A program made the translations under genes and the position numbers. Shown one piece after another: positions 13,703-19,661 of a stretch of DNA of 19,661 bases (the first letter of the stretch is position 1; each line of letters begins with the position of its first letter). Under the pieces are notes generated by a model. That model did no database searches. It saw only the letters and a list, made by a program, of their open reading frames with translations, and was not told the DNA's origin. Source of the DNA: Burkholderiales bacterium (lineage in GTDB: Bacteria; Pseudomonadota; Gammaproteobacteria; Burkholderiales; Burkholderiaceae_C); contig JAGWTL010000015.1 in the NCBI GenBank assembly GCA_028869035.1, positions 1 to 19,661 of the forward strand, in the 5' to 3' direction.

Positions 13703-14593
13703 ATGAAAACAGAAGAACTCCCGGTGCAGGGCGCCCAGCACTGGGTGGTGCAGGAAGGGCTGAGGCTCTTCATCTGGGAGAAATACCAGGGCGGCCCCCA
13801 GGGCAAGCCCGTGCTGGTGCTGGCCCACGGCTCGGCCACGGCCGGCCGCGAGAGCTTCGACCTCAAGGTGCCTGGCCATCCTCAGTACAGCCTCATGGAC
13901 TTCCTCGCGCGCCAGGGCTTCGACGTCTTTGCGCCCGACATGCGCGGCTTCGGCAGCTCCACGCGGCCCGAGGGCCACATCTCGACCGAGCAGGCCGCTG
14001 GCGATCTGAACGATGTGGTGGACTTCATCTGCAAGTTGCGTGGCGTGACGCAGGTGCATCTGCTGGCCTGGTCCTGGGGCACGCAGTACGGTGGCCAATT
14101 TGTCATGGCGCACCCGGCGAAGGTGAAACGTTATGCCGCCTATGCGCAGATGCATGCGCAGAGCCCGGACCTGCTGGCGCGCCGCGAGCGCCTGGCCACC
14201 TTTCAGCGCGCGCCCTACATCCGCATTTCCGAGCCCGGCTGGAAACTGCGCTTCAACTCCATGACACCCGAAGAAGTCAACGACCCGGTGGTCATGGACG
14301 CCTTCGCGCGCTCGGCGGCCCTGGTCGAAACCAAATCACCGACCGGGCCGCAGGTGGACCTGCTGACGCGCCAGCCGCTGATCGATGCGACGAAGATCAC
14401 TGTGCCGACCATGATGATCCACGGCCAGTACGACGACGTGGCGGACCTGGAAGGCCTGCTGCCTTTCTTCACGGCGCTGCCGAATCCGGACAAGCAGTAC
14501 ACCGTGATCCCGGAGGGCGGGCACATGCTGCATCTGCAGAAGGGGTACGCGCGTTTTCAGCGCGCGGTGGCAGACTGGTTCTCTGCGCCCTGA
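13703..14593 (+). CDS. Alpha/beta hydrolase
   Basis: A 296-residue alpha/beta-hydrolase-fold enzyme, probably an esterase, lactonase or related hydrolase, with no signal peptide. The oxyanion-hole segment is VLAHGSA (HGS at residues 42-44). The nucleophile elbow is LAWSWGTQYGG with S124. The acid is in HGQYDDVAD (D244 or D245), and the catalytic histidine is H274 in GGHMLH. The strand-turn APDMRGFGSS fits the fold. The start is ATG 13703; an in-frame TTG at 13685 is less likely. The Shine-Dalgarno is weak (GAGCAGG). An insert between elbow and acid (about 145-225) would form the lid that sets specificity. No neighbouring pathway identifies the substrate. The gene is followed 37 bases later by the toxin-antitoxin operator. 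Confidence 0.87.
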   Translation: MKTEELPVQGAQHWVVQEGLRLFIWEKYQGGPQGKPVLVLAHGSATAGRESFDLKVPGHPQYSLMDFLARQGFDVFAPDMRGFGSSTRPEGHISTEQAAGDLNDVVDFICKLRGVTQVHLLAWSWGTQYGGQFVMAHPAKVKRYAAYAQMHAQSPDLLARRERLATFQRAPYIRISEPGWKLRFNSMTPEEVNDPVVMDAFARSAALVETKSPTGPQVDLLTRQPLIDATKITVPTMMIHGQYDDVADLEGLLPFFTALPNPDKQYTVIPEGGHMLHLQKGYARFQRAVADWFSAP

Positions 14594-14630
14594 GCGCCGG
14601 CGTCACTGGACAAATGGTGGGGGAGTGACT

Positions 14631-14651
14631 AAAGTAAGGAATCCTTACTTT
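14631..14651. promoter_or_regulatory. Palindromic operator of the toxin-antitoxin locus
   Basis: AAAGTAAGGA (14631-14640) and TCCTTACTTT (14642-14651) are perfect 10-bp arms around a single A. The site ends 11 bases before the antitoxin start. AbrB/MazE antitoxins bind such palindromes as dimers to repress their own operons, so autoregulation is the natural inference. Confidence 0.65.
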
Positions 14652-14662
14652 CCCCGCTTGCC

Positions 14663-14983
14663 ATGCTCGCCAAGATCACCGCCAAGAACCAGCTCACCCT
14701 GCCCAAGAGCGCCACGCAGGCCGTGGGTGCCACAGAGTACCTGGACGTGCAGGTGCGCGACGGGCAGATCATCCTGACGCCGGTGCGCATCCAGCGCGGC
14801 GACGCCGTGCGCGCCAAGCTGGCCGAGTTGGGCCTGGGCGAGGCCGACGTGGCGGACGCTGTGCGCTGGGCGCGGACATCGGCTGTGGCGCCGATGGCGG
14901 CCGAGCCCGTCAAGTCCTACTCGGCAACGGCGAAGGCGCGCAAGAAGAAAACACCTGCCAGAAAAGCGGCGTCCAGGACATGA
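14663..14983 (+). CDS. AbrB/MazE/SpoVT-family antitoxin
   Basis: A 106-residue protein. Residues 1-50 form a swapped-hairpin AbrB DNA-binding domain: MLAKITAKNQLTLPKSATQ, then EYLDVQVRDGQIILTPVRI. The middle (about 55-72, RAKLAELGLGEADVADAVRW) is a predicted helix that would contact the toxin. The tail is Lys/Arg/Ala-rich (KARKKKTPARKAASRT). In type II systems the antitoxin neutralises the toxin and represses the operon. The palindrome just upstream and the PIN-domain gene downstream support that role. The start at 14663 gives the conserved N-terminus; the ribosome-binding site is poor, which may reflect a leaderless or weakly translated message. The spacing to the toxin is unusually long because repeats lie between them. 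Confidence 0.88.
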   Translation: MLAKITAKNQLTLPKSATQAVGATEYLDVQVRDGQIILTPVRIQRGDAVRAKLAELGLGEADVADAVRWARTSAVAPMAAEPVKSYSATAKARKKKTPARKAASRT

Positions 14984-15005
14984 GGTGCGCGGTGCCGTCC
15001 ACGTT

Positions 15006-15090
15006 CCCTCTCCCTCTGGGAGAGGGCTAGGGTGAGGGCAGCCATGCGACGCGTAGCCCTCGCCCCAACCCTCTCCCAAGGGGAGAGGGG
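15006..15090. repeat. Inverted pair of palindromic repeats between antitoxin and toxin
   Basis: Unit one: CCCTCTCCC-TCT-GGGAGAGGG (15006-15026) followed by CTAGGGTGAGGG to 15038. Unit two, in opposite orientation, starts at CCCTCGCCCC (15058) and ends with CCCTCTCCC-AAG-GGGAGAGGG (15069-15089). Each unit folds alone, and the two can also pair with each other. There is no U-tract, so they are not simple terminators. Confidence 0.88.
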
Positions 15091-15105
15091 GAAGGGAAGG
15101 TCGGC

Positions 15106-15549
15106 ATGAGCGCACCCCTGCGCGTGGTGCTCGACACCAACGTGGTGCTGTCCGCCCTGGTCTTCGGTGGTGGCCTGCCGGGCGCGGTGCGCACAGCCTG
15201 GCAAAGCGGCGCGCTGCGCCCGCTGGCCAGCGCGGCCACGGTGCAGGAACTGGTGCGCGTACTGGCCTATCCGAAATTCCGCCTCAGTGCGGCCGAGCAG
15301 GAGGAACTGCTGGCCGATTACCTGCCTTATGTGCAGACAGTGCGCATCCCGCAGCCGCTGCCGGTGGTGCCGGCCTGCCGTGACCCGCTGGATGAGCCTT
15401 TTATGCAGCTGGCGCTGGCGGGTCGGGCGCGGGTGCTGGTCAGTGGAGATCGTGACTTGCTGGCCGTAGCGGATGCCTTTGCGTGGGCGGGCGGCTGTCC
15501 CATCCTGAATCTGGAGGCGTTTTGCCGACGGCAAGGCATAGTCTCGTAG
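15106..15549 (+). CDS. PIN-domain toxin (putative ribonuclease), type II toxin-antitoxin system
   Basis: A 147-residue single-domain PIN protein, the class of Mg-dependent endoribonucleases that halt translation when freed from the antitoxin. The acidic residues are in place: D10 in VVLDTNVVLSAL, E48 in TVQELVRVLAYPKF, D93 (with D96) in CRDPLDEPFMQLAL, and D115/D117 in VSGDRDLL. Length and motif order match the COG1569-type toxins that pair with AbrB-type antitoxins. AAGGGAAGG just upstream is a strong ribosome-binding site and directly abuts the second repeat unit. The gene is intact, so the toxin is presumably active. Its RNA target is unknown. Confidence 0.9.
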   Translation: MSAPLRVVLDTNVVLSALVFGGGLPGAVRTAWQSGALRPLASAATVQELVRVLAYPKFRLSAAEQEELLADYLPYVQTVRIPQPLPVVPACRDPLDEPFMQLALAGRARVLVSGDRDLLAVADAFAWAGGCPILNLEAFCRRQGIVS

Positions 15550-15740
15550 CGGTTACTGAGGCAAAAAGAGAAGGCCTGACCTGGTTATCGCGCTCGCGTC
15601 GAATTGCACCCATATCCGAGGACTTAGTGATGATGCAAGGGTCGGCGCGGCTGAGTATGTGCGACGCGCACCAGACTTTGTAAGAACGCCGCTACGTTCC
15701 GCTTTGCAGGCAGAGTCGTTCTATTGATGTTTTCTTTATT
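15550..15740. other. Gap after the PIN toxin, no recognisable gene
   Basis: Together with the repeat that follows, this makes a gap of about 300 bases between the convergent toxin and prfC genes. It has lower GC than its surroundings. I see no RNA gene, no strong hairpin and no credible reading frame; the short open frames have no ribosome-binding site. Confidence 0.4.
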
Positions 15741-15820
15741 CATGACACCTGCCGTTCAGGCTGAGCCTGTCGAAGCCCTTCGACAGGCTCAGGGCGAGCG
15801 GATGTGAGGTGCTTGTCATG
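15741..15820. repeat. REP-like hairpin downstream of prfC and of the PIN toxin
   Basis: The core CTGAGCCTGTCGAAG (15761-15775) and CTTCGACAGGCTCAG (15778-15792) are perfect 15-bp arms with a 2-base loop, flanked by the family's CCGTTC and GAGCGG ends. CATGACACCT (15741-15750) and AGGTGCTTGTCATG (15807-15820) extend the stem imperfectly outward. It lies between two convergent 3' ends and could act as a transcript-end stabiliser or a weak terminator. Confidence 0.82.
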
Positions 15821-15848
15821 ATTTATGAAAGCCTCAATAGCTTGAGTG

Positions 15849-17480
15849 TTATCCCGCGCTCTGCAACGCCAACCCCGCATGCTCCCGCAGCGGATGGAAG
15901 TGGATCTTCGGAAACCGTTCCTGCGCCAGCCGCACGTCGTACGGTGAGGTGCACAGATACGCCAGGGTGTCGGCCGCATCACGTGCCATGCGCGTGGGAT
16001 AGGCGTCGACAAAGGCCTTGAGCTCGGCCGGTGTGTCGGCCGTGATCCAGCGCGCGCCCGTGTACTGGCAGCCTTCGAGGCGCACGTCGGCGTCGTATTC
16101 GCTCTTGAGGCGGTGCTGCACCACCTCGAACTGCAGCTGGCCGACGGCGCCCAGCAGCATGTTGCCGCCCATCTCGGGGCGGAAGACCTGGATGGCGCCT
16201 TCTTCACCCAACTGGGCCAGGCCCTGCTGCAGCTGCTTGGTGCGCAGCGGGTTCTTCAGCACCACGGTCATGAAGAGCTCGGGCGCGAAGAAGGGCAGGC
16301 CGGTGTACTGCAGGGCGATCGAACCGTCGGTGATGGTGTCACCCAGCTGCACGCCGCCGTGGGTGGTGAAGCCCACGATGTCGCCGGCATAGGCTTCTTC
16401 CACGGCTTCGCGGCGCTGGCTCATGAAGGTCACCACGCTGGTGGGGCGCAGTTCCTTGGCCGAGCGCTGAACTTTCAGCTTCATGCCCGGCGCGTACTTG
16501 CCTGAGCAGACGCGCACGAAGGCGATGCGGTCACGGTGGTTGGCGTCCATATTGGCCTGCACCTTGAACACCACACCCGAGAAGGCGTTGTCATCCGGTT
16601 GCATTTCCTTGACGACGGCCTGCTTGTTGACCACCAGGGAGCTGGTGCGCGGGCCGGGCGAGGGGGCCAGGTCCACCAGCGCGTCCAGCACTTCCATCAC
16701 GCCGAAGTTGTTCACGCCGGAGCCGAAGAACACGGGGGTCTGCTTGCCGGCGAGGAAGGCTGCGCGGTCGAAGGCGGGGGAGGCGCCGGTGGCCAGTTCC
16801 ATGCTTTCCTCGGCGGCTTCGAACTCGGAGCCGAAGCGTTGGTGAAGCTTGTCGCGGTCGCTCAGCGGCACGGTGTCGAAATCCTGCGGGCGGCGCTCGC
16901 TGCCTGATTCGAAGACCGTCATGGCCTGGGTGCGCAGGTTGATGATGCCGCCGAAGCTCTTGCCCTGGCCCACGGGCCAGGTCATGGGCACGCAGGGCAT
17001 GCCGAGTTCGCGCTCCACCTCGTCCAGGATGTCCAGCGGGTCGCGCACCTCGCGGTCCATCTTGTTGACGAAGGTGATGATGGGGGTGTCGCGCTGGCGG
17101 CAGACTTCGATCAGGCGGCGGGTCTGCGCCTCCACGCCGTTGGCCGCGTCGATGACCATCAGTGCCGAGTCCACCGCGGTCAGCACGCGGTAGGTGTCTT
17201 CGCTGAAGTCCTTGTGGCCGGGTGTGTCGAGCAGGTTGATCACGTGCTCGCGGTACTGCATCTGCATGACCGAGCTGGCCACCGAGATGCCGCGCTGTTT
17301 CTCGATCTCCATCCAGTCCGAGGTGGCGTGGCGGCTGGCCTTGCGCGCCTTGACCGAACCGGCGATCTGGATCGCGCCCGAGAACAGCAAGAGCTTTTCC
17401 GTCAGCGTGGTCTTGCCGGCGTCGGGGTGCGAGATGATGGCAAAGGTGCGGCGGCGCCGCGTTTCGGGGGCATGGGACAC
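15849..17480 (-). CDS. prfC: Peptide chain release factor 3
   Basis: RF3 is the translational GTPase that ejects RF1 or RF2 from the ribosome after peptide release. The 543-residue product has the G-domain motifs in order: G1 HPDAGKTT at 18-25, RGISV (G2) at 63-67, DTPGH (G3) at 85-89 and NKMD (G4) at 139-142. The segment SGAIQIAGSVKARKASRHAT, with SDWMEIEKQ after it, is diagnostic of RF3 rather than EF-G. Domains II and III follow (about 300-540), ending WLTSPYDVRLAQERFPK-like in YLCTSPYDVRLAQERFPK. Length fits the family (about 530-540). The start is GTG at 17480, since it gives the normal N-terminus; the ribosome-binding site is weak. It is divergent from the monooxygenase gene with 143 bases between the starts. 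TAA stop at 15849-15851. Confidence 0.96.
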   Translation of the reverse strand: MSHAPETRRRRTFAIISHPDAGKTTLTEKLLLFSGAIQIAGSVKARKASRHATSDWMEIEKQRGISVASSVMQMQYREHVINLLDTPGHKDFSEDTYRVLTAVDSALMVIDAANGVEAQTRRLIEVCRQRDTPIITFVNKMDREVRDPLDILDEVERELGMPCVPMTWPVGQGKSFGGIINLRTQAMTVFESGSERRPQDFDTVPLSDRDKLHQRFGSEFEAAEESMELATGASPAFDRAAFLAGKQTPVFFGSGVNNFGVMEVLDALVDLAPSPGPRTSSLVVNKQAVVKEMQPDDNAFSGVVFKVQANMDANHRDRIAFVRVCSGKYAPGMKLKVQRSAKELRPTSVVTFMSQRREAVEEAYAGDIVGFTTHGGVQLGDTITDGSIALQYTGLPFFAPELFMTVVLKNPLRTKQLQQGLAQLGEEGAIQVFRPEMGGNMLLGAVGQLQFEVVQHRLKSEYDADVRLEGCQYTGARWITADTPAELKAFVDAYPTRMARDAADTLAYLCTSPYDVRLAQERFPKIHFHPLREHAGLALQSAG

Positions 17481-17578
17481 GGAAATTCCAGCTTTGGTGG
17501 GTGCGGGCCGGGCGGCCCGCGTCAGGCGGGCAGTGCGCGGCGCTGGTGGCGCCCGGACTGCAGACCCGTGATTTTATC

Positions 17579-17610
17579 CGGCAGGCCCCGGGCTATAGTC
17601 GGGCCTGCCG
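17579..17610 (+). promoter_or_regulatory. Palindrome enclosing a candidate -10 box of the monooxygenase gene
   Basis: CGGCAGGCCC (17579-17588) and GGGCCTGCCG (17601-17610) are perfect 10-bp inverted arms. The 12 bases between them contain TATAGT (17594-17599), a good -10 box; the -35 region (ATTTTA, 17571-17576) is poor. This is the arrangement of a repressor operator over a promoter. It ends 13 bases before the start codon. Confidence 0.5.
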
Positions 17611-17623
17611 CAGGAGGAGACGC

Positions 17624-18658
17624 ATGACGCTGCAAGAGTTGCTGGGCATCGAGTTGCCCCTGATCCAGGCCCCCATGGCGGGCGTGCAGGGCAGCGCGCT
17701 GGCGATTGCGGTGTCGAATGCCGGGGGGCTGGGTTCGCTGCCCTGCGCCATGCTGGCGCCCGAGGCCCAGCGGGCCGAGCTGGAAACGATACGCGCTCAG
17801 ACCGCGCGGCCCTACAACGTCAATTTCTTCTGTCACCGCCCCCCCGAGCCCGATGCCGCGCGCGAGGGGGCCTGGCGCGCCGCGTTGGCAACGTATTACG
17901 CAGAGTACGGTATTGATGCGGCCACGATACCGACCGGTCCGGGGCGCCGGCCTTTTGACGCGTCAGCGGCCGAGCTGCTGGCCGAGTTCAAGCCGCCGGT
18001 CGTGAGTTTTCATTTCGGCCTGCCCGATGAAACCCTGCTGGCGCGGGTGCGAGGCTGGGGGTCCAAGATCCTGTCTTCGGCCACCACGGTGGACGAGGCG
18101 CGCTGGCTGGAAGCGCGCGGGGTGGACGCCATCATCGCCCAGGGCCTGGAGGCCGGCGGGCACCGCGGTATCTTTCTGAGCGAGGACCTGAGCACGCAGG
18201 TGGGCACCTTTGCCTTGCTGCCACAGATCGTGCGCGCCGTGAAGGTTCCTGTCATCGCGGCCGGGGGTATCGCCGATGCGGCGGGCGTCCGGGCGGTCTT
18301 GTCCCTGGGGGCCGTGGCGGCGCAGGTGGGCACGGCTTACCTGCTGTGCCCCGAGGCCCGGACCAGCGCGGTGCACCGTGCCGCCCTGCAAGGCGAGGCC
18401 GCGCGGCACACGGCCCTGACCAATCTCTACACCGGCCGCCCGGCGCGCGGCATCCTGACCCGCCTGATGCGCGAGCAGGGGCCCTTGAACGCCATGGCGC
18501 CGGCTTTTCCCCTGGCCGCGGCGGTCGTGGCGCCGCTGCGTGCCCAGGCCGAGGCGGCCGGCAGCGGGGACTTTTCGCCCCTCTGGGCTGGGCAAAACAC
18601 CAGTGGCTGCCGTGCCGTGCCTGCCGCGCAGTTGACACGCGAATTGGTCGGCCGTTGA
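17624..18658 (+). CDS. Nitronate monooxygenase-like FMN enzyme
   Basis: A 344-residue TIM-barrel flavoprotein of the nitronate monooxygenase (2-nitropropane dioxygenase-like) family, which oxidises toxic nitronates such as propionate 3-nitronate using FMN and O2. Seen: LGIELPLIQAPMAGVQGSAL at the N-terminus, NVNFFCHRPP, SFHFGLP with H130, QGLEAGGHRG with H180, the FMN-phosphate loop VIAAGGIAD at 210-218, and GAVAAQVGTAYLLCPEA. Length and order fit the class I enzymes. ATG 17624 is chosen because AGGAGGAGA at 17612-17620 precedes it closely; a longer frame from 17501 would begin with Arg-rich sequence and cross the promoter palindrome. Related flavoproteins such as enoyl-ACP reductase FabK share the fold, so substrate is less certain than family. 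Confidence 0.9.
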   Translation: MTLQELLGIELPLIQAPMAGVQGSALAIAVSNAGGLGSLPCAMLAPEAQRAELETIRAQTARPYNVNFFCHRPPEPDAAREGAWRAALATYYAEYGIDAATIPTGPGRRPFDASAAELLAEFKPPVVSFHFGLPDETLLARVRGWGSKILSSATTVDEARWLEARGVDAIIAQGLEAGGHRGIFLSEDLSTQVGTFALLPQIVRAVKVPVIAAGGIADAAGVRAVLSLGAVAAQVGTAYLLCPEARTSAVHRAALQGEAARHTALTNLYTGRPARGILTRLMREQGPLNAMAPAFPLAAAVVAPLRAQAEAAGSGDFSPLWAGQNTSGCRAVPAAQLTRELVGR

Positions 18659-18691
18659 TCGGAAAGCCTGCGCAGGGGGCGGCCGGCTTCG

Positions 18692-18697
18692 TATAAT
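18692..18697 (+). promoter_or_regulatory. -10 box of the ahcY promoter
   Basis: A perfect TATAAT. Transcription would start near 18704, 3 bases before the riboswitch begins at 18707. No strong -35 is visible at 17-18 bases, so the promoter may be weak or activator-aided. Confidence 0.75.
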
Positions 18698-18706
18698 CAC
18701 GGCTTT

Positions 18707-18803
18707 CCGAGGAGCGTTGCGGCTCGTCCCGCCTGTTTCACCAGGCCGACGGGTTAGGCTCGGATCCCGGGGCTGCAGGCCCCGCTTCCCAACTGCGCTC
18801 ACC
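18707..18803 (+). promoter_or_regulatory. S-adenosylhomocysteine (SAH) riboswitch aptamer
   Basis: The leader of ahcY matches the SAH riboswitch consensus: CCGAGGAGCGTTGC at the 5' end, AGGCTCGG in the middle, and TGCGCTCACC at the 3' end. Pairings seen are GAGCG (18712-18716) with CGCTC (18796-18800) as the closing stem; CCGAG (18707-18711) with CTCGG (18759-18763) as a pseudoknot; GCCTG (18731-18735) with CAGGC (18742-18746); and CGGGGC (18768-18773) with GCCCCG (18779-18784). Known members bind SAH and raise expression of SAH-recycling genes, which fits the gene downstream. Confidence 0.93.
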
Positions 18804-18826
18804 CACCAGTCTGCTGTGAGGTGAGC
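18797..18826 (+). promoter_or_regulatory. Candidate expression-platform hairpin of the SAH riboswitch
   Basis: GCTCACC (18797-18803), the 3' strand of the aptamer's closing stem, is perfectly complementary to GGTGAGC (18820-18826); CAC (18804-18806) with GTG (18816-18818) can extend it past a bulged A. This helix excludes the SAH-bound fold. It is followed by CTGTCTTTCCTCTC, a weak U-rich run, so it could be a poor terminator or a leader-folding switch. Confidence 0.55.
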
Positions 18827-18882
18827 CTGTCTTTCCTCTCCCGACTCCGGTGGCGTACCAACCGCTTTGCATTGGAGTTCAT

Positions 18883-19661
18883 ATGAGCGCTGTTCTCAAA
18901 CCCACCAACGATTACGCCGTGCGCGACCTGTCCCTTGCCGCCTGGGGCCGCAAGGAAATCAAGATCGCCGAAACCGAGATGCCCGGCCTGATGGCCATCC
19001 GTGAAGAGTTCACCAAGAGCCAGCCGCTCAAGGGTGCACGCATCACGGGCAGCATCCACATGACCATCCAGACCGCCGTGCTGGTGGAAACGCTGCAGGC
19101 CCTGGGCGCCAGCGTGCGCTGGGCCTCGTGCAACATCTTCTCCACGCAGGACCATGCCGCCGCCGCGCTGGTCGAGCAGGGCACACCGGTGTTCGCGCAC
19201 AAGGGCGAAACGCTGACCGAGTACTGGGACTTCACCCACCGCATCTTCGACTTCGGCCCCAAGGGCAGCGCCGGCGAAGGCCCGAACATGATCCTCGACG
19301 ACGGCGGCGACGCCACGCTGCTGATGATCCTGGGCCAGAAGGCCGAGAAGGACCCGTCGGTCATCAGCAAGCCCGCCAGCGAGGAAGAGACCTGCCTGTT
19401 TGCCGCCATCAAGGCCAAGCTGGCCGTGGACCCGACCTGGTACACCCGCAAGGCCGCGCAGATCATCGGCGTGACCGAAGAGACCACCACCGGCGTGCAC
19501 CGCCTCAAGGAAATGTCGGCCAAGGGCACGCTGATGTTCCGCGCCATCAACGTCAACGACTCGGTGACCAAGAGCAAGTTCGACAACCTGTACGGCTGCC
19601 GCGAGTCGCTGGTGGACGGCATCAAGCGCGCCACCGACGTGATGATCGCGGGCAAGGTGGC
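18883..19661 (+). CDS. ahcY: Adenosylhomocysteinase (SAH hydrolase), 3'-truncated by the window edge
   Basis: Hydrolyses S-adenosylhomocysteine to adenosine and homocysteine in the cytoplasm, clearing the product inhibitor of methyltransferases. 259 codons are present. Family marks include ITGSIHMTIQTAVLVETLQA, VRWASCNIFSTQDHAAAAL, EYWDFTHRIF, MILDDGGDATLLMILG and EETTTGVHRL with H206. The NAD-binding GxGxxG motif lies beyond the window. The segment DFGPKGSAGEGPNMI agrees with the longer bacterial form. ATG 18883 is supported by TTGGAG at 18873-18877, 5 bases upstream. The gene lies behind its own TATAAT and SAH riboswitch, so expression should rise when substrate accumulates. Methionine-cycle genes such as metF often follow, but cannot be seen here. 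Confidence 0.97.
   Translation, partial: MSAVLKPTNDYAVRDLSLAAWGRKEIKIAETEMPGLMAIREEFTKSQPLKGARITGSIHMTIQTAVLVETLQALGASVRWASCNIFSTQDHAAAALVEQGTPVFAHKGETLTEYWDFTHRIFDFGPKGSAGEGPNMILDDGGDATLLMILGQKAEKDPSVISKPASEEETCLFAAIKAKLAVDPTWYTRKAAQIIGVTEETTTGVHRLKEMSAKGTLMFRAINVNDSVTKSKFDNLYGCRESLVDGIKRATDVMIAGKV

Noticed and set aside
15006..15090. The GC-rich hairpins as rho-independent terminators
   Set aside because: No U-tract follows either hairpin, and the same units occur inside coding genes that are read through.
14663..15549. The toxin-antitoxin locus as part of a larger defence island
   Set aside because: Neighbours are housekeeping or general metabolic genes, and no nuclease, methylase, integrase or phage gene is present in the window.
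15483..15683. A 66-codon + strand frame after the PIN toxin
   Set aside because: It begins inside the toxin gene in another frame, has no ribosome-binding site and shows no family resemblance.
17501..17623. An N-terminal extension of the monooxygenase by 41 residues
   Set aside because: The extension is Arg-rich, overlaps the promoter palindrome and lacks a ribosome-binding site; the ATG at 17624 has a near-ideal one.

Overview
The window is high-GC, densely coded DNA with short intergenic gaps. The gene content points to a betaproteobacterium of the order Burkholderiales, most likely Comamonadaceae-like: a double-length UvrA, an MHS-type transporter with a periplasmic insert, an orphan Liv-type binding protein, a SAH riboswitch before ahcY, and two abundant dispersed palindromic repeat families. 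No species can be named from this sequence alone. The window contains no rRNA, tRNA, CRISPR array or recognisable transposase.

Layout. Positions 1-1704 hold a tight + strand cluster: the 3' part of a hydroxymethylglutaryl-CoA lyase gene (mvaB), a small four-cysteine DUF1289 protein, and a DsbA-fold 2-hydroxychromene-2-carboxylate isomerase-like protein that starts inside the DUF1289 stop codon. Positions 1837-3495 encode an MHS-family transporter, followed by two stacked hairpins that form its terminator, a 57-residue single-span membrane peptide, and an unrecognised 150-residue protein. A Liv-type periplasmic binding protein lies convergently on the - strand (4266-5372). The gap at 5373-5894 is dominated by a 272-bp nested palindromic element (5589-5860) that ends just before uvrA.

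Positions 5895-11894 encode a 1999-residue tandem UvrA with four complete ABC ATPase cassettes. It carries repeat-derived peptides, in frame, at three places. A secreted two-repeat DUF4399 protein follows (11999-12823). Then come a HAD-family phosphatase on the - strand, itself carrying an in-frame repeat peptide, and an alpha/beta hydrolase divergent from it. Positions 14631-15549 hold a toxin-antitoxin pair: a palindromic operator, an AbrB-type antitoxin and a PIN-domain toxin, with the two genes separated by an inverted pair of repeats.

The right part has prfC (release factor 3, - strand), divergent from a nitronate monooxygenase-like gene. The window ends with a promoter, a SAH riboswitch and the 5' part of ahcY. 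The riboswitch would raise S-adenosylhomocysteine hydrolase when its substrate accumulates, and a visible alternative helix suggests how.

The genes do not form one pathway. The points that stand out most are the invasion of coding sequence by palindromic repeats (uvrA three times, the HAD phosphatase once, the toxin-antitoxin spacer once), the cloverleaf-like element beside uvrA, and the riboswitch with its readable switch. I saw no convincing new defence or mobile system.
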